Shown here piece after piece: positions 6,228 to 14,163 of a DNA stretch of 14,163 nucleotides. Origin of the DNA: Bacillota bacterium (GTDB taxonomy: Bacteria; Bacillota; Clostridia; Christensenellales; CAG-138). The stretch covers positions 1 to 14,163 of the forward strand of contig JAEWYO010000018.1 of assembly GCA_023395595.1 (NCBI GenBank), in the 5' to 3' direction. Numbering within the stretch: the stretch's first letter is position 1; each line of letters starts with the position of its first letter. The notes below the pieces were generated by a model, which did no database searches, had not been told where the DNA came from, and worked only from the letters and a program-made list of their open reading frames with translations. A program made the position numbers and the translations under genes.

Positions 6228-7862
6228 TCATTCCCCCGCCTGTATCCGTGCGTTTGCCTGCCGCATCTCAATCTCGGTCTTCTCGAGTTCTTTTCTGCCG
6301 AAGAGCAGCAGCAGGCCGCCACTGGCAAAGAGGATCAGCAAGCTCAAAATGCCAATGGATGCGCGGTCGGTAAGCATATAGAACATCGCATACAGCAGAG
6401 GCCCGATGACGGTTGCAAATTTGCCAAACACATCGTAGAAGCCGAAGTATTCCGCACTTCTGGTCTGCGGCACCAGCTTGCCGAAATAGGAGCGAGACAG
6501 CGCCTGAATGCCGCCCTGCACGGTGCCAACCAGAACCGCAAGCACCCAGAAGAGGATCGTTGCTGTGCCCTTTGCTGCGTTGTAGTCCGTTTGCTTTTGA
6601 GTGTCTTTTGCGTAGGCATCCAGCCGCTGCCCGACGGCGGTGATGGCGTTTGCCGCCGTCGTGCGCGCCGCGTCGCCGGAGAAGGCATAGCTCACCCCCG
6701 CGGGATCGCCGACCTTGCGCACCAAATCGGCGGTGACTTCGTCAAACGCTGCGGTTCTGTCCTCGGCGGAGAGCGCCGCGCGGGTGTCCTCCACATAATC
6801 CTTGGAGAGCTCCGTCCACGCTTTCTGGTCGTCCGCGTTCTCAAACGAAATGTTTTGCGCTTTCATCATCTGGCGCGTGGTGTTGACCAAATCCAGCTGA
6901 TATGGTTCGACCAGCCGTCCCATGAAGAAGCCGACGCCGCAGATGACGAAATACATCGCAATAGCGGCGATTATCATACGGATTGCGCCGAACTTACCGG
7001 AAAGCTTACTAAAAAGAATCGCACACGGTGCCGCGACCAGCTGCGTCACCAGCAGCGCGAAAATCATGCCTGTTGTGCCAAGCCCCAGCGTCGCGCCATA
7101 GTTGGTCGCAAGCGAAATCACCGCGCCAACGCCGTCTATATAGAGAAAATATGCGATCAGGTAGATAAACAGGCCTTTGTTGCTTACGCAGCGCTTCATC
7201 GTGTCCCAAAGGTTGCGAAACGCGTGCTTGGCGAGTTCGCCCTGCGGGGTTTCGACATAGTGCACCTGTTTGACGTTTTTGAGAATCGGGATCGAGAAGA
7301 CCAACCACCATACGGTGACGATGAGGATTGCGAATTTCATCGAGAACGCGTTGTAATTATTCAGCAGCATGACCGCAATCGAGATCACAAACGGAATTGT
7401 GCTGCCGCCGATATAGCCCATCGCATAGCCCCAACTCGACACGCGGTCCATGCGCTCTTCGGTCGTGACATCCGTCAGGAACGAATCGTAAAACACGCAG
7501 GAGCCGCTAAAGCCGATGTGTGAAATTACGTAGCCGATCAACATCCATTTCCAATCACCGACAAACGCGAGTACGGCGGTTGAAAGCGCGCCGATGAGGA
7601 TGAACGCAAACAGCAGCTTCTTCTTATTGCCCTTGAAATCTGCGAGTGCGCCCAGCGTCGGCGAGATGATCGCGCCGATGAGCGAAGCGAGGGAAACGCC
7701 GATGCCCCACCATTTGTTGCCGAGATCTCCGGCGACGCTGGCGTAGTAAATCGGGAAAATAACCGCCATGATGTTGGTTGCATAGACGGAATTTGCCCAG
7801 TCATAGAAGATCCAGCTCTTCTCCTGCAAGGTGAAGCGTTTGTTCGGGTCGCGTTGACGCAT
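6228..7862 (-). CDS. MFS transporter, UMF1 (Atg22-like) family, with a large extracellular insertion
   Basis: A 544-residue integral membrane protein with 12 predicted helices. Family marks are KSWIFYDWANSVYATNI at TM1 and, in the C-terminal half, TVQGGIQALSRSYFGKLVP followed by EYFGFYDVFGKFATVIGPLL. These are typical of the UMF1/Atg22 branch of the major facilitator superfamily, related to yeast Atg22 amino-acid effluxers. Bacterial substrates are mostly unknown. Between TM9 (about 294-314) and TM10 (about 432-450) is a soluble, mostly helical segment of about 110 residues (316-430), far longer than a usual MFS loop and predicted to be outside. ATG 7862 is preferred over GTG 7874, because the GGGAGAGG Shine-Dalgarno-like sequence abuts the GTG with no spacer but suits the ATG. 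It may be co-transcribed with the PIG-L genes downstream, since I see no terminator in the 84-base gap. Confidence 0.93.
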   Translation of the reverse strand: MRQRDPNKRFTLQEKSWIFYDWANSVYATNIMAVIFPIYYASVAGDLGNKWWGIGVSLASLIGAIISPTLGALADFKGNKKKLLFAFILIGALSTAVLAFVGDWKWMLIGYVISHIGFSGSCVFYDSFLTDVTTEERMDRVSSWGYAMGYIGGSTIPFVISIAVMLLNNYNAFSMKFAILIVTVWWLVFSIPILKNVKQVHYVETPQGELAKHAFRNLWDTMKRCVSNKGLFIYLIAYFLYIDGVGAVISLATNYGATLGLGTTGMIFALLVTQLVAAPCAILFSKLSGKFGAIRMIIAAIAMYFVICGVGFFMGRLVEPYQLDLVNTTRQMMKAQNISFENADDQKAWTELSKDYVEDTRAALSAEDRTAAFDEVTADLVRKVGDPAGVSYAFSGDAARTTAANAITAVGQRLDAYAKDTQKQTDYNAAKGTATILFWVLAVLVGTVQGGIQALSRSYFGKLVPQTRSAEYFGFYDVFGKFATVIGPLLYAMFYMLTDRASIGILSLLILFASGGLLLLFGRKELEKTEIEMRQANARIQAGE

Positions 7863-7927
7863 GAATGAATCCACCCTCTCCCAAATTCAATTTTCAATTG
7901 TGAAAAATTAGAACAAGAACTGATTGC

Positions 7928-7956
7928 AGTATAGCACCGATGGACAAGAGGAACAA
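7928..7956 (-). promoter_or_regulatory. Promoter of the MFS gene
   Basis: TTGTTC (7951-7956) and TATACT (7928-7933) are 17 bases apart. The start should fall near 7921, leaving a leader of about 60 bases. That leader holds a small AT-rich dyad, CAATT-GAA-AATTG. The rest of the gap to the RNA ligase stop (8003-8115) shows no convincing element. Confidence 0.6.
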
Positions 7957-7970
7957 GGAAGAATACGCGC

Positions 7971-8002
7971 ATTTCACCGATTAGAATGGTAATCGGTCAA
8001 AT
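7971..8002. repeat. Imperfect inverted repeat upstream of the MFS promoter, possible operator
   Basis: On the minus strand ATTTGACCGATT and AATCGGTGAAAT flank an eight-base spacer. Eleven of twelve positions pair, with one G-G mismatch. GCGCG blocks lie just outside on both sides. The repeat ends 15 bases before the -35 box of the MFS promoter. There is no T-tract on either strand, which argues against an intrinsic terminator. A regulator-binding site or an mRNA 3'-end stabilising hairpin for the RNA ligase transcript are both possible. Confidence 0.5.
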
Positions 8003-8115
8003 TTTACGCGCTTGTGATTATTTGTTGTTCTCCTTCTGATCTTTGGTCATTTCTCGCCTCGAACGATCAAATCCATTACTCCGAGTTTCAACCAATGAGG
8101 GTTTCTTAAAATCGG

Positions 8116-8625
8116 CTACTCCAAATCAAACACCCGTTCAATCAACGAGTATTCGGAAGGATCGATGTTCTCGACATAGACCCGATCGATCACGGCTTCG
8201 AAGCTCGCATTGAAGCTTACGAGCGCATCCAGCGTGCTGTCAAACGAACTCTGCTCTTCGATTCTGCCAACCGTGATATGCGGGCAATAGGTCACTTTTC
8301 GGAACAAAAACTGCTCCAGCACACCGGTATAAAGCCGATCATGCAGTTCAACGATGGCATCGTTTCCCCGCTTCACGTTCAAAAACAAATAGCCGTCGCG
8401 AAAGTCTCCCGTAATACCCTGCAACCGCACATCGAATTTCTTCAATCCCGTGAGCGCGTTGGAAAGATGCGCGCTCAGTTCCTCTGTTGAAAGCGCGCTC
8501 TCAAACGGAAACACAATGGTGAGATGCGGGGCGATGTACTTCGCCAGAGGATCAAATCTCTGTCGAATACTCTGAATGGCATCCAAATTTTGAAACTTCG
8601 GAAACAGGACGATTGCTCGCTTCAT
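8116..8625 (-). CDS. 2'-5' RNA ligase family 2H phosphoesterase
   Basis: A 169-residue cytoplasmic protein with the two HxT/S motifs that define 2H phosphoesterases: PHLTIVFPF near residue 34 and CPHITVGRI near residue 118. The length and the spacing of the motifs match the LigT/YjcG-like group. Family members hydrolyse cyclic phosphodiesters or join 2'-5' RNA ends in vitro; the cellular role of this group is poorly known. Two ATGs stand side by side (8628 and 8625). I use 8625 because AGGAG is six bases upstream of it and only three from the other. It sits alone between the terminator after gyrA and the promoter of the MFS gene, with no clear promoter of its own in the 100-base gap upstream. 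Confidence 0.9.
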   Translation of the reverse strand: MKRAIVLFPKFQNLDAIQSIRQRFDPLAKYIAPHLTIVFPFESALSTEELSAHLSNALTGLKKFDVRLQGITGDFRDGYLFLNVKRGNDAIVELHDRLYTGVLEQFLFRKVTYCPHITVGRIEEQSSFDSTLDALVSFNASFEAVIDRVYVENIDPSEYSLIERVFDLE

Positions 8626-8687
8626 CATTCTCTCCTGATCTTCGTTTGAGCTCTGCTCGGATTTTTATGTTTGAGTCTCGTGAATTA

Positions 8688-8723
8688 CAGAAAAGGGTTT
8701 CGCGCGTCAGCACGAAACCCTTT
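8688..8723 (-). terminator. Terminator after gyrA
   Basis: On the minus strand AAAGGGTTTCGTGC-TGAC-GCGCGAAACCCTTT forms a 14-bp stem (one T-G pair) with a four-base loop, starting seven bases after the gyrA stop codon. The T-run is short (TTTT overlapping the stem end, then CTG), so release may be incomplete. The stem strength and position still make it the likely end of the recF-remB-gyrB-gyrA transcript. Confidence 0.8.
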
Positions 8724-8729
8724 GGTTCA

Positions 8730-11276
8730 TTACTCGTTTGTCTCCTGCGACCCTGCGGGTTCCGTTTCCGCGGTTGCGGGTTCTGCTTCCCCCTGCGGAA
8801 TCTCGGCCGGTTCTTCCTCGTCCGAATGCGGCACGATCTCGACCGACACCACGCGGGTGCCTTCGTCCACGCGCATCAGCCTTACGCCCTGCGTGTTACG
8901 CGAGATGATGTTCACCTGATCCAGCGGCAGGCGGATGATCGTTCCGTCGTCGCGAATCAGCATGACATCCTCGCCCTCTGCCGTCATCTTCAGGCAGGCC
9001 AAATCGCCCGTCTTCTCGGTGAGCTGGGTCGCGAGCACGCCTTTTCCGCCGCGATGATGCACGGGGTACTGATCCTCCGGCGTGCGCTTGCCCATGCCGA
9101 GCTCGGTGACGGTCAGCACGTTTCCACCCTTGACCACCTTGACCATATCGACCACGGAGTCGTCTTCTGAAAGATTGATGCTGCGCACACCCATGGCGGT
9201 TCTGCCCATCGGGCGCACATCCTCTTCCGCGAAGCGGACGCACTTGCCCTTGCGGCTTGCGATGATGAATTCATCGTCGCCCATGCTGTATTCCACCGCG
9301 ATCAAAGCATCCCCTTCGCGCAGGCTCTGCACGATCAAGCCGCCTTTACGGATGTTTTGCAGTTCGGTGACCGGCGTCTTCTTGATGATGCCATCGCGCG
9401 TAGCCATCACGAGATAGCCTTCCGTTCCTTCGCCCACGATGGGGAACATCGCGGTGACCTTTTCCCCTTCGCCAAGCTGGAGCAGGTTGACAATCGGCAT
9501 GCCCTTCGCGTTTCTGCCCGCCTCGGGAATCGCATAGCACTTCTTCTTAAACGCGCGCCCCATATTCGTGAAGAAGAGAATATTGCTGTGTGTACTGGTC
9601 ACAAACAACCGTTCCACGAAGTCTTCGTCATGCGTACCCTGGCCGATGACCCCGCGTCCGCCGCGGTTTTGCGCACGGTAGGTGTCCGGCGTAAGGCGCT
9701 TGATGTAGCCGAAGTGAGTCATGGTGACCGCCATGTCCTCTTCCTGAATCACGTCGTCCAGGTCGATGTCGTCGATCATCTGCGTGATCTCGGTGCGGCG
9801 CTTGTCGTTGTGCTTGTCCTTGATGGCGAGCGCTTCTTCCTTGATGATGGAGAGCAGCTTGCCCTCGTCGTCGAGGATGCTTTGCAGATAGCTCACGCGC
9901 TCTCGGAGCATGCGGTCTTCTTCCATAATCTTGTCGCGCTCCAACCCGGTTAGGCGCTGAATGCGCATGTCAAGAATCGCCTGCGCCTGCCGCTCGGAGA
10001 GGCTGAAGCGATCGATCAGCTTCTGCCGCGCGTCCGCCGGGCTTGCGCTGGTCTTGACCAGATCGATGATCTCGTCGATGTTGTCCAGTGCGATGATGAG
10101 CCCTTCGAGGATGTGCAGGCGCTCTTTCGCGCGGTTGAGGTCATAGGTCGTGCGACGGGTGACGACATTTTTCTGGTGCTCCAGATAATAATACAGCACG
10201 TCGCGCAGCGGCAGCACCTTGGGTTCGCCATCCACCAGCATGAGCATGATCACGCCGAACGTGGTTTGAAAGTCTGTGTGCTTATAGAGCTGGTTGAGGA
10301 TGACGTTTGCGTTGACATCCTTTTTCAGCTCGATGACCACGCGCATGCCCGTGCGGTCGGTTTCGTCGCGCAGGTCGGAGATGCCCTCCACGCGTTTTTC
10401 GTGGACGAGTTCCGCAATGCGCTCCACCAGCCGCGCCTTGTTCACCTGATACGGAATCTCGGTGATGATAATGCGGCTCTTGCCCGCGCCGTAGGCTTCA
10501 ATCTCCGCACGCGCACGCACGACGATTCTGCCTCTGCCTGTGCGGTATGCGCTTGCGATGCCGCTAAGCCCCATGATGATGCCGCCCGTGGGGAAATCCG
10601 GGCCCGGCAGCACCTGCATGAGCGCGTCGTTGTCGATCTCCGGATCGTCGATCAGCGCGCAGAGCGCATCGATGGTTTCACCGAGGTTATGCGGCGGGAT
10701 ATTCGTCGCCATACCGACAGCGATACCACCGGAGCCGTTGACGAGGATATTCGGAAAACGGCTGGGAAGCACGGTCGGCTGCATCAGCGTTTCGTCAAAG
10801 TTTGGCATGAAATCAACGGTATCCTTCTCGATATCCGCCATCATCTCGCTTGCCATCTTGCTCATGCGCGCTTCGGTGTAACGCATGGCCGCCGCGCCGT
10901 CGCCATCCACGCTGCCGAAGTTACCGTGGCCTTCTACGAGCATATAACGCGTGGAGAAATCCTGCGCCAAACGAACCATCGCATCGTAGACGGAGCTATC
11001 GCCATGCGGGTGATATTTACCCAGGCAGTCGCCGACGATACGCGCGCTCTTACGAAACGGTTTTTCCGGCTGCAAGCCCAGCTCATCCATCGAATAGAGG
11101 ATGCGCCTGTGGACGGGTTTCAAGCCGTCACGCACGTCCGGCAGGGCTCGGTTGATGATGACCGCCATCGCGTAGGAAATGAAGCTTTTCTTCATCTCGG
11201 TTTCGAGCTTGATGGGTACGATGCGGTTTACCGCTGGCGTTGGCACCGGGGTCAACGTTGTGTCTTTTTCTTCCAT
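8730..11276 (-). CDS. gyrA: DNA gyrase subunit A
   Basis: The DNA-breaking and rejoining subunit of gyrase, which introduces negative supercoils as an A2B2 complex with GyrB. The 848-residue protein has the N-terminal breakage-reunion domain with the active tyrosine in MRYTEAR (Tyr133, equal to E. coli Tyr122). It has the quinolone region HPHGDSSVYDA with Ser94 and Asp98 (E. coli 83 and 87) in the sensitive state. The C-terminal beta-pinwheel contains the GyrA box QNRGGRG (536-542), which separates it from ParC. The protein ends in an acidic, Glu/Pro/Ala-rich tail of about 35 residues. It lies 30 bases after gyrB and is surely in the same transcript. The start is supported by GGGAG upstream, though at a rather long spacing of about 16 bases. 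Confidence 0.98.
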   Translation of the reverse strand: MEEKDTTLTPVPTPAVNRIVPIKLETEMKKSFISYAMAVIINRALPDVRDGLKPVHRRILYSMDELGLQPEKPFRKSARIVGDCLGKYHPHGDSSVYDAMVRLAQDFSTRYMLVEGHGNFGSVDGDGAAAMRYTEARMSKMASEMMADIEKDTVDFMPNFDETLMQPTVLPSRFPNILVNGSGGIAVGMATNIPPHNLGETIDALCALIDDPEIDNDALMQVLPGPDFPTGGIIMGLSGIASAYRTGRGRIVVRARAEIEAYGAGKSRIIITEIPYQVNKARLVERIAELVHEKRVEGISDLRDETDRTGMRVVIELKKDVNANVILNQLYKHTDFQTTFGVIMLMLVDGEPKVLPLRDVLYYYLEHQKNVVTRRTTYDLNRAKERLHILEGLIIALDNIDEIIDLVKTSASPADARQKLIDRFSLSERQAQAILDMRIQRLTGLERDKIMEEDRMLRERVSYLQSILDDEGKLLSIIKEEALAIKDKHNDKRRTEITQMIDDIDLDDVIQEEDMAVTMTHFGYIKRLTPDTYRAQNRGGRGVIGQGTHDEDFVERLFVTSTHSNILFFTNMGRAFKKKCYAIPEAGRNAKGMPIVNLLQLGEGEKVTAMFPIVGEGTEGYLVMATRDGIIKKTPVTELQNIRKGGLIVQSLREGDALIAVEYSMGDDEFIIASRKGKCVRFAEEDVRPMGRTAMGVRSINLSEDDSVVDMVKVVKGGNVLTVTELGMGKRTPEDQYPVHHRGGKGVLATQLTEKTGDLACLKMTAEGEDVMLIRDDGTIIRLPLDQVNIISRNTQGVRLMRVDEGTRVVSVEIVPHSDEEEPAEIPQGEAEPATAETEPAGSQETNE

Positions 11277-11306
11277 ACTCTTACTCTCAATTCTCCCTTT
11301 GCTGCC

Positions 11307-13244
11307 TTACACGTCCAGATCGACGACGAGCTTGCTGTTTTGCTCTATGAACTCGCGCCGCGGTTCCACCTTGTCTCCCATCAGGAGGGTGAATAGCTCG
11401 TCCGCCTCAATCGCGTCCTCGACCGTGACCTTGAGCATGATGCGCTGGTCGGGGTCCATCGTCGTGTCCCAGAGTTGCTCCGGATTCATCTCGCCGAGGC
11501 CTTTGTAGCGCTGGATGGTCGGCTTGGGTTCGCGCCCGATCTCGTTGAGGGTGGCTTCCAGCTCCTCGTCGGAATAGACATACTTGAGGTAGTTGCCGCG
11601 CTTGATCTGATACAGCGGCGGCTGGGCGATATAGACATAGCCGTTTTCAATCAATGGGCGCATATGCCTGTAAAAGAACGTCAGCATCAGAATGCGGATA
11701 TGGCTTCCGTCCACGTCAGCATCGGTCATGCAGATGATCTTATGATAGCGGAGCTTTGCTTCATCAAAATCGGCGTCCATGCCCGCACCAAAGGCGGTGA
11801 TCATCGCCTTGATCTCGGTGTTGGCGAGGATTTTGTCAAGGCGGGTTTTTTCAACGTTCAGAATCTTGCCGCGCAGCGGAAGAATCGCCTGAAACGCGCG
11901 GTTTCTGCCCATCTTTGCGCTGCCGCCCGCGCTGTCTCCCTCAACGATGAAAATTTCGCATTTACTCGCGTCCTTCTCCTGACAGTCAGCCAGTTTTCCG
12001 GGCAATGAGGTGGAATCCAGCGCGCTCTTTCTGCGGGTGAGCTCGCGCGCCTTTCTGGCGGCATCTCTCGCACGCGAAGCGGTGATGCATTTTTCGATGA
12101 CGAGCTTTGCACAGCCTGGGTTTTCTTCGAGGAAACGGGTCAGACCGTCCGCAACCGCGCCATCGACCAGCGGGCGGATGTCCGCATTGCCAAGCTTGGT
12201 CTTCGTCTGCCCTTCAAACTGCGGCTCGGTGAGCTTGACGGAGATGACAGCGGTCAGGCCTTCGCGAATATCCTCGCCGGAGAGCGTTGCTTCGCTTTCC
12301 TTGAGTATTTTGTACTTCTTGGCGTAGTCGTTGATCACGCGGGTCAACGCCGCCTTGAAGCCGACGAGATGCGCGCCGCCTTCGATGGTATTGATGTTGT
12401 TGGCGAACGTGTAGATATTTTCGTTGTAGCCGTCGTTATATTGCATCGCGATCTCGACTGAGCCGGTCTCCTGCCCGTCCTCCATCCGTTTGGCGGTATA
12501 GTAGATCGGGTCGGGATGCAGCACCTCTTTGTTTTTGTTGAGGTATTGCACGAAGGAGACGATGCCGCCCTCATAGCAGAACGACTTTGTATGCGCCGGC
12601 GTTTCCCGTTCGTCAGTGATCGAGATGCGCACGCCGGCGTTGAGGAACGCCAGCTCGCGAAAGCGGCTGCTCATCGTATCAAAAACAAACGTGACATCGT
12701 CAAAGATCGTATGATCCGGCAAAAACGTGATGATCGTTCCCGTATCGTCCTCGGGAATGTCACGCTCGATATGCACCTCGTTGATCGGTTCACCGCGGAT
12801 GAACTCCTGCACATAGGCGTGCCCGTCGCGGTGAATTTCCGCGCGTAGGGTTTCGCTGAGCGCGTTGACGCAGCTCACGCCGACACCATGGAGTCCGCCG
12901 GAGACCTTGTAGCCTCCGCCGCCGAACTTGCCGCCCGCATGAAGCATCGTCAGCGCCACGGTGAGCGCGTTTTTGCCCGTTTTCTCGTGCAAGCCGACGG
13001 GAATACCACGCCCGTTGTCCACAACGGAGACGGAGTTGTCCGTGCGAATGAAGATTTCGATATGTGTGCAGTAGCCCGCGAGCGCCTCGTCGATGGAGTT
13101 GTCCACCACCTCGGTGACAAGGTGATGCAGCCCGCGCGTGTCGGTCGAGCCGATGTACATGCCCGGGCGGCGGCGCACCGCCTCCAGTCCTTCCAGAACC
13201 TGAATCTGGGACGCATCGTATGCTTGTTTGTTGGGTTGTTCCAT
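11307..13244 (-). CDS. gyrB: DNA gyrase subunit B
   Basis: The ATPase subunit of gyrase. The 645-residue protein is of the short form usual in Gram-positive bacteria, lacking the long insert of E. coli GyrB. GHKL ATPase motifs are EVVDNSIDEALAG (45-57), DNGRGIPV (76-83) and GGLHGVGVS (116-124). The TOPRIM domain has EGDSAGG (435-441) and DADVDGSH (508-515), the Mg-binding acidic cluster. PLRGKILNVEK and QRYKGLGEMNPEQLWDTTMDP at the C-terminal side are type IIA signatures. ATG 13244 has GAGGAAG about seven bases upstream. Its position between remB and gyrA is the standard Bacillota order and favours gyrB over parE. Confidence 0.98.
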   Translation of the reverse strand: MEQPNKQAYDASQIQVLEGLEAVRRRPGMYIGSTDTRGLHHLVTEVVDNSIDEALAGYCTHIEIFIRTDNSVSVVDNGRGIPVGLHEKTGKNALTVALTMLHAGGKFGGGGYKVSGGLHGVGVSCVNALSETLRAEIHRDGHAYVQEFIRGEPINEVHIERDIPEDDTGTIITFLPDHTIFDDVTFVFDTMSSRFRELAFLNAGVRISITDERETPAHTKSFCYEGGIVSFVQYLNKNKEVLHPDPIYYTAKRMEDGQETGSVEIAMQYNDGYNENIYTFANNINTIEGGAHLVGFKAALTRVINDYAKKYKILKESEATLSGEDIREGLTAVISVKLTEPQFEGQTKTKLGNADIRPLVDGAVADGLTRFLEENPGCAKLVIEKCITASRARDAARKARELTRRKSALDSTSLPGKLADCQEKDASKCEIFIVEGDSAGGSAKMGRNRAFQAILPLRGKILNVEKTRLDKILANTEIKAMITAFGAGMDADFDEAKLRYHKIICMTDADVDGSHIRILMLTFFYRHMRPLIENGYVYIAQPPLYQIKRGNYLKYVYSDEELEATLNEIGREPKPTIQRYKGLGEMNPEQLWDTTMDPDQRIMLKVTVEDAIEADELFTLLMGDKVEPRREFIEQNSKLVVDLDV

Positions 13245-13314
13245 GTTGTCTTCCTCTCTGTCTCGCCGCGCAAACGCCCTATGGGTTTCTGCGCATTCAG
13301 TCCTTCTCTATTCG

Positions 13315-13336
13315 AAAAATCACGCCGCACAGCGGC
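13315..13336 (-). terminator. Weak terminator-like hairpin between remB and gyrB
   Basis: On the minus strand GCCGC-TGT-GCGGC is followed by GTGATTTTT. The stem has five strong G-C pairs and the T-run follows after four bases. It lies 13 bases past the remB stop and 70 before the gyrB ATG. It may reduce read-through into gyrB, or be chance. I see no convincing -10/-35 pair in the remaining gap. Confidence 0.35.
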
Positions 13337-13349
13337 TCAATCTTGATGA

Positions 13350-13649
13350 TTACGAGTTTGCGTCCGAGATGGTCAGCACCGCGACCTCGTTTAAGTATTC
13401 TCTGCCGATTTCGCTCTTCCATCGCTTCTCCAGCGTAGCTGAAGCGATGTGGGAAGCAAATACACGCTCCCTGCCGCGCTCCTTGAGCACGACATAGGAT
13501 TTTGTCTTGCCCACGCAGGGAGTAAACCTGCGTTCGCGCCGCGCTTTCTCGATAAACGCCTTGGTCGGCGGTGTCATGCCCGATTCATTGAGCACGAACA
13601 GTATCTTATCCAGCGGAATGCTCACATCCGCGCCGATATGCAGTTGCAT
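13350..13649 (-). CDS. remB: Extracellular matrix regulator RemB-like protein (DUF370 relative)
   Basis: A 99-residue protein beginning MQLHIGADVSIPLDKILFVLN. It contains KSYVVLKERGRERVFASHIASATLEKR, which resembles the C-terminal half of Bacillus subtilis RemB (YaaB), including the final conserved S-S-TL-KR pattern. In B. subtilis RemB helps activate biofilm matrix genes, and its gene sits between recF and gyrB exactly as here. This protein is somewhat longer than the Bacillus one, mainly at the C-terminus. ATG 13649 has AAGAGG nine bases upstream. The call rests on synteny plus partial sequence resemblance, and the regulatory role is transferred from Bacillus. It lies 24 bases after recF and probably shares its transcript. 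Confidence 0.75.
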   Translation of the reverse strand: MQLHIGADVSIPLDKILFVLNESGMTPPTKAFIEKARRERRFTPCVGKTKSYVVLKERGRERVFASHIASATLEKRWKSEIGREYLNEVAVLTISDANS

Positions 13650-13673
13650 GTCTTTATGCCTCTTTTCTTCCCG

Positions 13674-14163
13674 TTACAGCTCAACCACATGGCGATTTGC
13701 CACCTGATAGACCTGCATCTGCTCCACGCCTGCCGCCGCAACCTCCTCAAGATGGGTACACGACAGAAATGTTTGGCAATCCTGTGCGGCGATGAGCAGC
13801 ATCTTCTGCCGGTTGCGGTCGAGTTCGGAGAAGACGTCGTCCAGCAGAAGCACCGGCGAATCGCCCTTCTCCGCGCGGAGAATTTCCAACTGCGCGAGCT
13901 TGAGGCTCAGCACAGTCGTGCGCTGCTGACCTTGGGAACCATAGACGCGCACATCCGTCCCGCCGACGCGAAGACCGAGGTCGTCCCGATGCGGTCCAAC
14001 CGACGTGCTGCCGCGGTAGACATCCCGCTCCGCCGTGTCGGACAGCGCGAGGCGAAGGGTTTTCGCCAGATCGCTGGACGCTTGCGGAGAGACGTTTGGT
14101 TCATAGTCCACCTTGAGCGTCTCCGCGCCGTCGGAGAGCGTCTCGTGCTGCTCCGCGGCGATC
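13674..14163 (-). CDS. recF: DNA replication and repair protein RecF, 3' part (cut by right window edge)
   Basis: The last 163 codons of RecF, an SMC-like ATPase that loads RecA at gaps with RecO and RecR. The frame is open to the window edge and begins IAAEQHETLSDGAETLKVDY, so the protein continues outside and the GTG at 14111 is not a start. Visible motifs are the RecF stretch GPHRDDLG, the ABC signature region GSQGQQRTTVLSLKLAQLE and the Walker B/D-loop LLLDDVFSELD. The protein ends VANRHVVEL, with the stop at 13674. The upstream neighbours outside the window are expected to be dnaN and dnaA, by analogy with other Bacillota. Confidence 0.97.
   Translation of the reverse strand, partial: IAAEQHETLSDGAETLKVDYEPNVSPQASSDLAKTLRLALSDTAERDVYRGSTSVGPHRDDLGLRVGGTDVRVYGSQGQQRTTVLSLKLAQLEILRAEKGDSPVLLLDDVFSELDRNRQKMLLIAAQDCQTFLSCTHLEEVAAAGVEQMQVYQVANRHVVEL

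Noticed and set aside
8018..8122. A minus-strand open stretch of about 33 codons after the RNA ligase gene, ending in EMTKDQKENNK
   Set aside because: There is no ATG until ten codons before the stop and no ribosome site. It overlaps the end of the ligase gene in another frame. A stretch this short is expected by chance.
8997..11000. Quinolone-resistance changes in GyrA
   Set aside because: Ser94 and Asp98 (E. coli positions 83 and 87) are in the sensitive state, so there is no sign of target-site resistance.
10113..11396. A 427-codon open frame on the plus strand opposite gyrA
   Set aside because: It is fully antisense to a certain gene and is rich in His, Asp and Arg in a pattern typical of the complement of GC-rich coding DNA. 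It has no recognisable domain or ribosome site.
1..14163. Replication origin or DnaA-box cluster near recF/gyrase
   Set aside because: Only scattered TTATCC-like words occur inside genes, with no cluster or AT-rich unwinding region. The origin, if near, lies beyond the right edge.

Overview
The window reads as part of the chromosomal dnaA/recF/gyrase region of a Gram-positive bacterium, most likely class Clostridia (Bacillota). Three things point there. A RemB-like gene sits between recF and gyrB, as in Bacillota. An S-box (SAM-I) riboswitch precedes metK. The gyrase, MetK and UMF1-type MFS proteins are all of low-GC-phylum type, although most of the DNA is GC-rich (sampled metK lines are near 60%). 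I cannot name a genus. Every gene I support is on the minus strand, so transcription runs from the right edge (14163) to the left edge (1).

In transcription order: the 3' part of recF (cut by the right edge), remB, gyrB and gyrA form a conserved replication and topology cluster that ends in a strong hairpin after gyrA (8688-8723). A 2H phosphoesterase of the 2'-5' RNA ligase family follows. Next is a 253-base gap with an imperfect inverted repeat and a good promoter, which drives a 12-TM UMF1/Atg22-like MFS transporter carrying an unusual external insertion of about 110 residues.

Two adjacent extracytoplasmic proteins follow and are the most interesting part of the window. The first is a membrane-anchored PIG-L deacetylase with intact metal-site motifs. 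The second is a large protein made of a degenerate PIG-L-like domain, two TM helices, a Thr/Pro-rich repeat linker and a NAGPA-type phosphodiester glycosidase domain. The PIG-L parts of the two proteins are clearly paralogous, and the second has lost most of the catalytic residues. I infer that the pair acts on a surface or extracellular glycan.

The left end holds metK under a complete SAM-I riboswitch (promoter, aptamer, terminator). After it comes an AT-rich segment (about 43% GC over the first 420 bases) with the 5' part of a MATE efflux gene. That gene has its own strong promoter and a 5' leader that can fold either as a very stable terminator or as an overlapping antiterminator. The leader looks like a riboswitch or attenuator of a class I do not recognise.

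No rRNA, tRNA, CRISPR array, insertion sequence or DnaA-box cluster was seen.
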